Assembly: GCA_900549085.1 (NCBI GenBank)
Contig: URMO01000094.1
Location: 1-6,653, forward strand
Source: an uncultured Collinsella sp.
GTDB taxonomy: Bacteria > Actinomycetota > Coriobacteriia > Coriobacteriales > Coriobacteriaceae
Direction: 5' to 3'
Length of the DNA stretch: 6,653 nt
The translations under genes and the position numbers were made by a program. Shown piece after piece: positions 1 through 6,602 of the stretch (positions within the stretch are counted from its first letter, which is position 1; every line of letters begins with the position of its first letter). A model generated the notes under the pieces. It worked only from the letters and a program-made list of their open reading frames with translations. It did not search any database and was not told where the DNA came from.

Positions 1-336
1 CTTGCCCGCGGTCTCCTTGGCGATGCCGTTGACCACCGTGGCGCACCGGCGCACCCCGCCGCCGGAGGAAGGCGTGGAATCCCCCCACTTCACGGCGGTA
101 AGATCGATGCCGCGCTTGATGAGCTTAGAGCTCAACACGTCAATGATCTGCTTGGAGACAAAATCGGCCGGGGCATTGATCGTAAAGAGCTTGTCGCCCT
201 TCGAAAGCTCGATGGTGGCGCCGGAGTCCTTGAGGTCATAGCGCTGAGAGATCTCGCGGGTGGTCTGTTGGAAGGCGTTATCGACCTCCTGCATATTGAC
301 CTCGGACACAACGTCGAAGCTGGAATCTTTAGCCAT
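1..336 (-). CDS. yajQ: YajQ-family nucleotide-binding protein (DUF520), 5' part only
   Basis: The first 112 codons of a gene that leaves the window at the left edge; the family is about 160 residues, so roughly the last third is missing. The protein opens MAKDSSFDVVSEVNMQEVDN, close to the family signature SFDIVSxVDxQEVxNA. It continues with the conserved TREISQRYDLKDSGATIEL (residues 26-44) and the helix ending in KLIKRGIDL (about 71-79). YajQ proteins are small cytosolic proteins with two ferredoxin-like halves; some bind cyclic di-GMP or nucleic acids, but their cellular role is poorly settled, so ligand binding here is inference only. The ATG at 336-334 is preceded by AAGGA (347-343) with a 6-base gap. 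The gene starts 26 bases after the RodZ-like stop with no terminator between, so it is probably cotranscribed. No frameshift or stop is seen. Confidence 0.93.
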   Translation of the reverse strand, partial: MAKDSSFDVVSEVNMQEVDNAFQQTTREISQRYDLKDSGATIELSKGDKLFTINAPADFVSKQIIDVLSSKLIKRGIDLTAVKWGDSTPSSGGGVRRCATVVNGIAKETAGK

Positions 337-362
337 GGTTCTTCCTTTCGGTACGGGGAGCC

Positions 363-1895
363 TTAGTAGCTGTCGTACGAATAGTCATCTGAATCGTTTG
401 CAGTCTGGTCATCGGATGCCGTGTCGGTACCGTCGGCAGATTGGGCGTCGGTGCCGTCGGTAGACTGGGGGTCGGTGCCGTCGGCAGTATCGGTGCCGTC
501 GGCAGTATCGGTGCCGTCGGCACTCTCGCCGTCTTCGGAGTCGGTGGTCTCCTTCTTGGGAACGGTAATGGTCACGCGCGCCACGCCCGATGTCTTGGTG
601 TCATAGCGAACCTTTTCACCGTTCTTGGTAACCGTGACATCGGAGGGCTTGGACGTGGTGATCTCGATCGAGGACTCGGGCGTGTACTCCTGCTCAAAGG
701 GACCGGTTGCCTGGGCGCCGAAGACCGATTTACCGTCGACCTTGACCTCGATCCAGGCGGTCTTGCCCTTGGCAACGGAGACCTTGACCTTGATGACCTC
801 GTCCTCTTTCTTTTTCGCGTTCGCCTTGGCGGCATCGGAATCGGCAGAATCCGTCGCCTCGTCGGTGCCTTCATCCTCTTCAACAGATTCGGTCTTCTTG
901 GAAGACTTCTTGGTCGTCGTCTTGGTGGCCGCGGGCGTCTCGGGCGTCGACTCGGGTGCAGAAGAGCCGCAGCCACGCAAGAGAACCACGATGAGCAGAA
1001 TCAGCAGCAGCGCAACGGCACCGATGCCAGCGTAAACGATACGCGGATCGAGTCCGTTGTTCAGGGAGACGCGCCCGCCGCTGCGTGCGCGACTGGAGCC
1101 GCCACGGCCATTCCCCTGCTGCATACGGCCGCGACCGCTATCGGGACGACCACGATATCCGCCTTGGCTCTGCGAGCCGCGCTGGCCCGAACGCGGCGCA
1201 AGCTCGCCACGGTTCTGATAGCCACGCTGGCCAGAGCGAGGCGCCGAAGAGCGCTGCCCGTAAGGCTGCGATTGCGAACGGAGGCGCGGCGTCACCTGCG
1301 TGATATCGGCGTCGGCGTAACCACCGTGGGAACGCCCGGCAGAAACTCCGCGATAACCACGACCGGAGTAGCCACCGTCGCCGTAACCGGCGCGGGGATC
1401 GCGACTCAACCCGCGAGCGGCGGGAAGCGCACGGTCATCCGGCATGGGCGTACTGCGAAAGCGATCTCGCTGAGAACGAATCTCTTCGCTGGAGCCCGTC
1501 TCGGTGATATAGCCCGCCTGCGGAGGACGCTGACCGTACCGCGTCGAGCGACCACCCTGAACCATCAGAAAGCGTCCGTTATCGACCGACGAACGCGAGT
1601 TAACGTAGCCGGCAGCATCCTGAAAACGACCGCCCTGCTGCGAGGTCTCGCGTTCATATGCCATGAGGTCGTCAAAATAAGCGTTGACGACCTCGCGCGG
1701 GTTAAGCCCCAAATAGCGAGCGTAGCTCGAAATCATGCCCTGCGCATAGCCACGCGGGGGCATCGATGCAAAGTTACCGGTCTCGAAAAACTCGATGATC
1801 TGCGGTCTGATTTTGATGGTGTTGGCGACCTGTTGGATGGAAAGGCCCATCCGGCGACGCTGTTCGAGCAGCATGTCACCAAAGCGTGCAGCCAT
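363..1895 (-). CDS. rodZ: RodZ-family membrane protein: HTH, Arg/Gly-rich linker, one TM helix, DUF4115 domain, acidic repeat tail
   Basis: A 510-residue protein with the RodZ domain order. Residues 1-77 are an HTH_25-type cytoplasmic domain, with the family pattern LSIQQVANTIKIRPQIIEFF followed by the MPPRGYAQGMISSYARYLGL segment. Residues 80-285 are a low-complexity linker rich in Arg, Gly, Ser, Gln and Tyr. A single membrane helix lies at about 286-306. Residues 312-366 are a Thr/Lys/Glu/Asp-rich spacer, 367-446 match the extracytoplasmic DUF4115 domain (VKVDGKSVFGAQATGPFEQE), and 447-510 form an acidic tail with five DGTD repeats. In rods, RodZ links the MreB cytoskeleton to the cell-wall elongation machinery; YmfM is the Bacillus homologue beside spoIIIE. 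Whether this organism has MreB cannot be seen here, so a role in shape is inferred. The ATG overlaps the ftsK stop as TGATG, with GGAGG at 1906-1902. The linker and tail make the protein long for the family. Stop is TAA. Confidence 0.9.
   Translation of the reverse strand: MAARFGDMLLEQRRRMGLSIQQVANTIKIRPQIIEFFETGNFASMPPRGYAQGMISSYARYLGLNPREVVNAYFDDLMAYERETSQQGGRFQDAAGYVNSRSSVDNGRFLMVQGGRSTRYGQRPPQAGYITETGSSEEIRSQRDRFRSTPMPDDRALPAARGLSRDPRAGYGDGGYSGRGYRGVSAGRSHGGYADADITQVTPRLRSQSQPYGQRSSAPRSGQRGYQNRGELAPRSGQRGSQSQGGYRGRPDSGRGRMQQGNGRGGSSRARSGGRVSLNNGLDPRIVYAGIGAVALLLILLIVVLLRGCGSSAPESTPETPAATKTTTKKSSKKTESVEEDEGTDEATDSADSDAAKANAKKKEDEVIKVKVSVAKGKTAWIEVKVDGKSVFGAQATGPFEQEYTPESSIEITTSKPSDVTVTKNGEKVRYDTKTSGVARVTITVPKKETTDSEDGESADGTDTADGTDTADGTDPQSTDGTDAQSADGTDTASDDQTANDSDDYSYDSY
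420..524 (-). repeat. Short tandem coding repeats for the DGTD acidic tail of the RodZ-like protein
   Basis: Five copies of a unit encoding (A/T)DGTD occupy residues 458-492. On the coding strand the first two units are identical 18-mers (GCCGACGGCACCGATACT) and the third differs only at its end. The last two units are 24 bases, adding Gln-Ser codons. The DGTD cores are at residues 460, 466, 472, 480 and 488, giving spacings of 6, 6, 8 and 8 residues. All unit lengths are multiples of three, so loss or gain of a unit keeps the frame. The repeats lie on the extracytoplasmic side of the protein. Confidence 0.85.
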
Positions 1896-4672
1896 CAGAA
1901 TCCTCCAAACTCACGATCTTCACGTGCCATCTCGGCGTCGACAGACTCCAGCGCGGCAAGCCCCTCCTCGTCCAGCAGGACCTCGCGCGGCTTGGAACCG
2001 TCGGGCGGGCCGACGACACCCTTTTCTTCCAGCATGTCCATAATACGCCCGGCGCGCGCGTAGCCAACCTTGAGGCGGCGTTGCAGGCCAGATGTGGAGC
2101 CAAGCTGAGATTCCACCACAATATGGGCGGCTTCCCAGATAAGCGGGTCGTCATCCTGCGGCTCGGCAACGCCCGTGCGGACAATGCCGCCGCCACCAGC
2201 CATGGACATGGAAGCGGGCGCCACGGCAGACAGAATCTCCTCGTGATAGTCGGGCTCGCTTTGCGACTTAACGAACTCGACGATCTCATTGATCTCGTCG
2301 TCCGAGACAAAACAGCCCTGGATACGGCGGGGCTTGCCCCAGTCGACCTTGGAGAACAGCATGTCGCCCAAACCAGTAAGCTTTTCGGCGCCCATCTGGT
2401 CGATAATGACGCGGGAATCGATGCCCGTAGCCACGTTAAAGGCAATACGGTTGGTGATGTTGGCCTTAATAAGGCCCGTCACCACGTTAGAGCTGGGGCG
2501 CTGCGTAGCCACGATAAGGTGAATACCGGCGGCACGGCCCAGCTGGGCGATACGGACAATCGAGGCCTCGACATCCTTGCCGGCGACCATCATCAGGTCC
2601 GAAAGCTCGTCGATGATGATGACCAGGTAAGGCATCTTTTGCGGCGGGTTATCGTAGTGTTCAAACTCGCCGGCGGCCTGCTTTTCGTTATAGGTCGAAA
2701 TCTTGCGAACGTTGAGGCGCTCGAAGACCTTCAGGCGACGCTCCATCTCGGACACGGCCCACTGCAGTGCACTGGCCGCCTGCTTGGGCTCGGTCACCAC
2801 GGGCACGTAGAGATGCGGCAGGCCGTTATAGCCCGCAAGCTCGACGCGCTTGGGGTCGACCATGATCAGACGAACGTCCTCGGGAAGAGCGCGCATGAGC
2901 AGGGTCGTGATGATGGAGTTGATCATGACCGACTTACCCGAACCGGTGGTGCCGGCGATAAGCAGGTGGGGCATCTTGGCGAGGTCGGCGACAACCGGCG
3001 TGCCCTCGGCATCGCGACCGATAGCAAGCTCGAGCGGACCGCCCTTCACATAGGGAAGCACGTCGCCCAGGTTGACGTTCTGACGCTTGCGATTGGGAAT
3101 CTCGATACCAACAAGCGAGGTGCCGGGGATCGGCGCGAAGATGCGCACCGACTGGGCGGCAAGCGAAAGCGCGATATCGTCCTCGAGGCTCGAGATCTTG
3201 CTCACGCGCTCGCCCTCACCGGGCTGCAGCTTAAAGGTCGTGACCGTGGGGCCAGCAATCCAGCCGACAACGCGGGCGCTACGGCCAAACTCGAGCAAGG
3301 TGGACTGCAACGACTCGGCAGTCTGTTCAAGCTCCTTATCAGAAGACGCGGAGGACGCCGACTGCGGATTGGCGTGCAGGATTTCGAGCGGCGGGAGCTT
3401 GAGGCCGTCCTCTTGTTCGCCCTCGGCATCGGTAGCGGTGCCATCCGCTCCCCCATCGCCGGCTGCAACAGGAGCTGCGGAAGCCGTAGAAGAGGCATCG
3501 GCAACCTTGGGATGCTTTAGGAAGTCGGGGATCTGCGGAGCTGCCGAAACGGGATTCACGGCAAACGGCGGTTCGGACTCATCAGCCTTGTCCGGGTCGT
3601 CTTCTATCGAAAACTGTCCGGTGACCTGTCCTGCCTTGGCACGGCGACGCGGCAGCAAGGTTGTCTTGGCGGTCTCGAGCGGAGTCTCGTCGTCCTCGTC
3701 ATCGCCCTCGGTGAGTTCGATTTCGCTATCGGACCAAGACGGGTCGGGCTCGCTCGTGTTGAGCTTGGGCGCAGCCTTGCCCTTCTTGGCATGGCGACGC
3801 GGCAGCAGCGTGGTCTTGGCGCGCTCGGCCTCCACGGCCTCGGAGACGTCGACAAACGGATCATCGTCCTCGTCATCATCCAAAACCGCATCGACATCGC
3901 CACCCATGACCGTGGTCACGGCGGCGTCAGTTCCCTTCTGGAGCAGAATGCTCAGGTGCGGACGGGCGACGCCGGGAACCGACAGGGCCTCTTCATCGCC
4001 CCACGGGCTCGCATTGACATCGGCACGACGACGCTCGGCAAAATCGGCGGCGCGATCACGTGCGGAGCGCAAAACGCCACCCACCGAAAAGCCAATGATG
4101 ACCAGGCCAACGACGACAAGGCCCAGCAAGACAACCATAGCGATAGGTTTACCCAGGGCGTTTTGCAAGGCACTTGCGATAAAGGCGCCAATGTAGCCGC
4201 CCGAGGCGGAAAGGTTCTGCGGCGTAAACATGAGGTCGCACGAGTCGATCGTACCCGGAACCATCAACGATAGGATAGAAACAATGGCCACAAAGACCAC
4301 GGCACCACCCGCGACCGAGCGAATGTTGAGCGGCGAGTCCTCACCCAAAAAGAGCGTGGCGGCAAACAGCAAGATGACGATCGGCAGCACGTAGGCGCCC
4401 AGGCCAAAGCCGAGGTGATAGAAACCGGCAACCGCAGCTGTCACGGGTGCCGTTGCCGGAGAAATCACGGCAATGAAGGACGCAATCGCCAAAACGGCAA
4501 TGATAACGCCGGCGATATCGCGATTGGCCGAAGGCTCGACCAGGGGTTCGAACTCATCGAACTCGGACTCGTGGCCCTTATTGGCACGCAGATGGGAACC
4601 GGCACCCTTAGCAGATGCCGGTTGGTTGTTGGATTTGTTGCCTTTGGCGTTTTGTGCAGATCCGCGCGCCAA
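1895..4672 (-). CDS. ftsK: FtsK/SpoIIIE-family DNA translocase
   Basis: A 925-residue septal DNA pump that moves chromosome DNA through the closing division septum using ATP. Residues 1-50 are a polar, Lys/Asn-rich N-terminus. About four membrane helices follow (near 53-71, 88-109, 119-138 and 178-199), then a charged linker (about 205-440) with acidic runs and a duplicated AKTTLLPRR motif. The motor follows: the alpha subdomain at about 445-540, and the RecA-like beta subdomain with Walker A GTTGSGKS (574-581), Walker B YLVIIIDE (682-689) and the conserved HLIVATQRPS (718-727). Residues about 842-900 are the winged-helix gamma domain (VGYARAGRIMDMLEEKGVVG, then GSKPREVL), which in the family reads polar KOPS/SRS DNA signals. 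The start is TTG at 4672-4670, one base after the rnj stop, chosen because GGAGG lies six bases before it and no better in-frame start exists. All catalytic motifs are intact. The stop TGA overlaps the next gene. The linker is the only family-divergent part. Confidence 0.98.
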   Translation of the reverse strand: MARGSAQNAKGNKSNNQPASAKGAGSHLRANKGHESEFDEFEPLVEPSANRDIAGVIIAVLAIASFIAVISPATAPVTAAVAGFYHLGFGLGAYVLPIVILLFAATLFLGEDSPLNIRSVAGGAVVFVAIVSILSLMVPGTIDSCDLMFTPQNLSASGGYIGAFIASALQNALGKPIAMVVLLGLVVVGLVIIGFSVGGVLRSARDRAADFAERRRADVNASPWGDEEALSVPGVARPHLSILLQKGTDAAVTTVMGGDVDAVLDDDEDDDPFVDVSEAVEAERAKTTLLPRRHAKKGKAAPKLNTSEPDPSWSDSEIELTEGDDEDDETPLETAKTTLLPRRRAKAGQVTGQFSIEDDPDKADESEPPFAVNPVSAAPQIPDFLKHPKVADASSTASAAPVAAGDGGADGTATDAEGEQEDGLKLPPLEILHANPQSASSASSDKELEQTAESLQSTLLEFGRSARVVGWIAGPTVTTFKLQPGEGERVSKISSLEDDIALSLAAQSVRIFAPIPGTSLVGIEIPNRKRQNVNLGDVLPYVKGGPLELAIGRDAEGTPVVADLAKMPHLLIAGTTGSGKSVMINSIITTLLMRALPEDVRLIMVDPKRVELAGYNGLPHLYVPVVTEPKQAASALQWAVSEMERRLKVFERLNVRKISTYNEKQAAGEFEHYDNPPQKMPYLVIIIDELSDLMMVAGKDVEASIVRIAQLGRAAGIHLIVATQRPSSNVVTGLIKANITNRIAFNVATGIDSRVIIDQMGAEKLTGLGDMLFSKVDWGKPRRIQGCFVSDDEINEIVEFVKSQSEPDYHEEILSAVAPASMSMAGGGGIVRTGVAEPQDDDPLIWEAAHIVVESQLGSTSGLQRRLKVGYARAGRIMDMLEEKGVVGPPDGSKPREVLLDEEGLAALESVDAEMAREDREFGGF
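1902..1906 (-). promoter_or_regulatory. Ribosome binding site of the RodZ-like gene, inside the end of ftsK
   Basis: GGAGG on the minus strand, six bases before the ATG at 1895. The same bases encode the Gly-Gly of the FtsK C-terminus (EFGGF). With the TGATG stop/start overlap this supports translational coupling and fixes the start of the RodZ-like gene. Confidence 0.85.
3635..3820 (-). repeat. Duplicated AKTTLLPRR-x-AK motif in the FtsK linker
   Basis: Residues 285-296 (3820-3785) read AKTTLLPRRHAK and residues 335-346 (3670-3635) read AKTTLLPRRRAK, eleven of twelve identical and 50 residues apart. Each copy follows an acidic stretch (DDDEDDD at 265-271 and GDDEDDE at 323-329) and is followed by a small basic or glycine-containing segment. 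The DNA of the two copies is also very similar, so this looks like an internal duplication of an acidic-then-basic module in an otherwise poorly conserved linker. Confidence 0.85.
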
Positions 4673-4673
4673 A

Positions 4674-6359
4674 CTAAACCTCCATGACGACTGGGATGAT
4701 CATCGGACGGGTGCGCGTGCGGCTCCAGATAAAGTTGGAGAGCGAATCGCGCACGGCCTTGCGAATGGCATCGGAGCCGCTACTGGTAAAGCTAAACTTG
4801 CCCTTCTCGATCGTCTTCATGATGGCTGCGGAGGCATCCTCGGAGAACTGGTCGTCGATGGCAAACAGATGGTGGAGGAACGAAACGCCGCGGCCCGAGA
4901 ACTCGATAGCCTCGATCTTCTTGTGCTTGAGCGAGACGATGGCAACAGCCGTGACCATACCGTCGTTGGCGAGCTTTTGGCGATCGCGAAGGACGATGGG
5001 GTCGGTGTCGCCGATGCGCAGACCGTCGACATAAACGACGCCGGACTCGACGGGCGCACCGCGTTTGACGATACCGCCCCGCATCTCGAGCGTGTCACCG
5101 TTATCGAGGATAAAGATGTGATCGTCCTTAAGGCCCATCTTGCGGGCTAGCTGGGCATGGGCGCGCAGGTGAACGGCCTCGCCGTGAACCGGCATAAAGT
5201 AGGTGGGCTTGGCCATGGCCATCAGGAGCTTGAGCTCCTCCTGGCTGCCGTGGCCCGAGACGTGGACGAGTGCGCGATTCTTATCCCACACGTCGCAGCC
5301 AAGCTTGGCCAGGCTGTTGACGACCTGCTGCACGGCCTTCTCGTTGCCGGGAACGGGAGTTGCCGAGAGGATGACGGTATCGCCCTCGTGGATGGAGAGC
5401 GTCTTGTGCTCGCCGTTGGCCATGCGGGACAGGGCCGACAGCGGCTCGCCCTGAGAACCGGTGCACATGACGACGATCTTATCGTCGGGCAGGTTATCAA
5501 TGTCGAAGGCATCGATGATATCGGCATCGTCGATGTTGAGATAGCCAAGCTCACGCGCCACGCGGGTGTTGGTGAGCATGGAACGTCCGGTCACGACGAC
5601 CTTGCGGCCACACTTGCGGGCGGCATCGCAGATCTGCTGCAGGCGATGGATGTGGCTCGAGAACGACGCGACGAACACGCGGCCCGGCGCGTTCTTGATG
5701 GCGTGCAGCAGGTTGGGGCCGACCTCGGCCTCGGACTTGGTAAAGCCAGGAACCGTGGCGTTGGTGGAGTCGGAAAGCAGCAGGTCGATGCCCTGCTTGG
5801 CAAAGCGGCTGATGGCGGCATAGTCGGGCGTGACGCCATCGATGGGCGTCTGGTCGAGCTTAAAGTCGCCCGTGTGCATAACGGTGCCCTGGTTGGTGCG
5901 AATAAACACGCCCAAAGCACCCGGAATGGAGTGCGTCATGGAGAAGAAGTCGAGCGAGATGCCACCGAGATTGACGTGGCTGCCGCCCTTGACCTCACGG
6001 AACTTGGGCGCGCGAATGCGGAACTCGGAGAGCTTACCCTCGATAAAACCGAGCGTCAGCTTGCTCGAGAAGATGGGCACCTTGTTGTTGAGGTCCTGCA
6101 GCAGGTACGGAAGCGAACCGGTGTGGTCCTCGTGGCCGTGGGTGACGACGATGCCGCGGAGCTTCTCCTCGTTCTCCAGGACATAGGTGTAGTCGGGAAG
6201 CACCAGGTCGATACCGGGCTGGGAGTCGTCGGGGAACATGAGGCCGGCGTCGACGAGCACCATGTCGTCGCCGCACTCGAAGACCGTCATGTTCTTGCCG
6301 ATGCCGTCAAGGCCGCCGAGCGGAATGATCTTCAAGGGAGATGATTTTTTAGCTGCCAT
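4674..6359 (-). CDS. rnj: Ribonuclease J
   Basis: A 561-residue metallo-beta-lactamase/beta-CASP ribonuclease; RNase J enzymes combine 5'-to-3' exonuclease and endonuclease activity in mRNA turnover and rRNA maturation. The zinc ligands of the family are present: HGHEDH (H74, H76, D78, H79), H143 in THSIPG, D165 in HTGDFK and H392 in MPVHGE. The beta-CASP part carries FSSHIHRLQQ (233-242), VMCTGSQGEP (297-306) and SGHGSQEE (368-375), the last including the phosphate-binding Ser/His. The C-terminal domain ends RPMIIPVVMEV, nearly identical to the end of Bacillus RNase J1 as I recall it. Length is normal (about 555). One small departure is EFSGRGVSF (486-494), where relatives usually have an SRGFV-type motif. 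The frame stays open upstream to an ATG at 6512, but homology starts at ATG 6359 (MAAKKSSPLKIIPLGG), so that start is used. Its nearest ribosome binding site, AAGGA at 6378-6374, is unusually far away (14 bases). First gene of the apparent operon. Confidence 0.98.
   Translation of the reverse strand: MAAKKSSPLKIIPLGGLDGIGKNMTVFECGDDMVLVDAGLMFPDDSQPGIDLVLPDYTYVLENEEKLRGIVVTHGHEDHTGSLPYLLQDLNNKVPIFSSKLTLGFIEGKLSEFRIRAPKFREVKGGSHVNLGGISLDFFSMTHSIPGALGVFIRTNQGTVMHTGDFKLDQTPIDGVTPDYAAISRFAKQGIDLLLSDSTNATVPGFTKSEAEVGPNLLHAIKNAPGRVFVASFSSHIHRLQQICDAARKCGRKVVVTGRSMLTNTRVARELGYLNIDDADIIDAFDIDNLPDDKIVVMCTGSQGEPLSALSRMANGEHKTLSIHEGDTVILSATPVPGNEKAVQQVVNSLAKLGCDVWDKNRALVHVSGHGSQEELKLLMAMAKPTYFMPVHGEAVHLRAHAQLARKMGLKDDHIFILDNGDTLEMRGGIVKRGAPVESGVVYVDGLRIGDTDPIVLRDRQKLANDGMVTAVAIVSLKHKKIEAIEFSGRGVSFLHHLFAIDDQFSEDASAAIMKTIEKGKFSFTSSGSDAIRKAVRDSLSNFIWSRTRTRPMIIPVVMEV
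4679..4683 (-). promoter_or_regulatory. Ribosome binding site that decides the ftsK TTG start
   Basis: GGAGG on the minus strand, six bases before the TTG at 4672. It lies within the last codons of rnj (Met-Glu-Val-stop). This is the main evidence for choosing TTG, and it mirrors the arrangement at the ftsK/rodZ junction. Confidence 0.85.
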
Positions 6360-6373
6360 AGGTTCGTGTGGTT

Positions 6374-6378
6374 TCCTT
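6374..6378 (-). promoter_or_regulatory. Probable rnj ribosome binding site with long spacing
   Basis: AAGGA on the minus strand lies 14 bases before the ATG at 6359, against 6 bases for the other three genes here. No closer purine-rich site is visible. Either initiation is weak, or the leader fold brings the site closer to the start. Confidence 0.5.
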
Positions 6379-6391
6379 TCTTCGAAACGGG

Positions 6392-6428
6392 TCTGGAACA
6401 ACCGACGGGGCGCTTCTGGCAAACCGAC
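6392..6428 (-). repeat. Pair of imperfect direct repeats in the rnj leader
   Basis: On the minus strand GTCGGTTTGCCAGA (6428-6415) is followed by GTCGGTTGTTCCAGA (6406-6392). The two start about 22 bases apart, near two helical turns, and lie 33 to 69 bases before the rnj ATG. They could be a protein-binding pair or simply chance; nothing else identifies a regulator. Confidence 0.4.
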
Positions 6429-6478
6429 CGCCGGGAACGTACAAACATGCACCATAGAGTCGATGCAGTAACCACAGT

Positions 6479-6507
6479 ATGATACCCATTTGCCCACCAA
6501 CAGACCA
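6479..6507 (-). promoter_or_regulatory. Weak candidate promoter for the rnj operon
   Basis: On the minus strand TATCAT (6484-6479) is a reasonable -10 match to TATAAT. The hexamer 17 bases before it, TGGTCT (6507-6502), is a poor -35. It would start transcription near 6472, leaving a leader of about 110 bases. It is the best match I can see, but it is not strong and the real promoter may lie further right. Confidence 0.28.
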
Positions 6508-6541
6508 CCCATGCATCAAAGCCCCATCTGAACCTGTGTAT

Positions 6542-6575
6542 CCCGCCGGTCTGGGCTCAGCGGCCCCGGCACGGG
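6542..6575. other. GC-rich self-complementary segment
   Basis: CCCG and CCGG at 6542-6549 can pair with CCGG and CGGG at 6566-6575, leaving a two-base bulge (CA at 6570-6571). An alternative inner pairing of GGGC (6553-6556) with GCCC (6563-6566) competes for one base. It would fold in RNA from either strand. It could be a terminator remnant, part of a structured leader, or incidental to high GC content. Confidence 0.35.
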
Positions 6576-6602
6576 CTAAGTTTCCTGCTCTACAGTCCTG
6601 CT

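Noticed and set aside
421..530. CRISPR-like array in the tandem repeats
   Set aside because: The repeats are 18 to 24 bases, directly adjacent with no unique spacers, and encode an in-frame DGTD tail.
441..2063. Long open frame on the plus strand opposite the RodZ-like gene (540 codons)
   Set aside because: Its translation is low-complexity and resembles no family, while the opposite strand encodes clear HTH, TM and DUF4115 segments. Long antisense frames are expected in GC-rich DNA.
1886..3520. Long open frame on the plus strand opposite ftsK (544 codons)
   Set aside because: It lies opposite the conserved FtsK motor, has no recognisable domain and no ribosome binding site that I could see, so it is a mirror of the codon bias of ftsK.
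5157..6344. Long open frame on the plus strand opposite rnj (395 codons)
   Set aside because: It is Val/Leu/Gly/Asp-rich filler opposite the conserved RNase J catalytic core, with no domain match.
6437..6452. Possible SOS/LexA box near GAACGTAC in the rnj leader
   Set aside because: Only one half-site (GAAC) matches; the GTTC-type second half at the right spacing is missing.
6360..6512. Possible 51-residue N-terminal extension of RNase J from an ATG at 6512
   Set aside because: The extension does not resemble the family N-terminus, has no good ribosome binding site and would include the candidate promoter; homology starts at the ATG at 6359.
6349..6516. Small minus-strand open frame of 55 codons overlapping the rnj start
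   Set aside because: Only a weak GGGG precedes it, the peptide has no recognisable feature, and its start lies upstream of the candidate -10. A regulatory upstream ORF cannot be excluded but is not supported.
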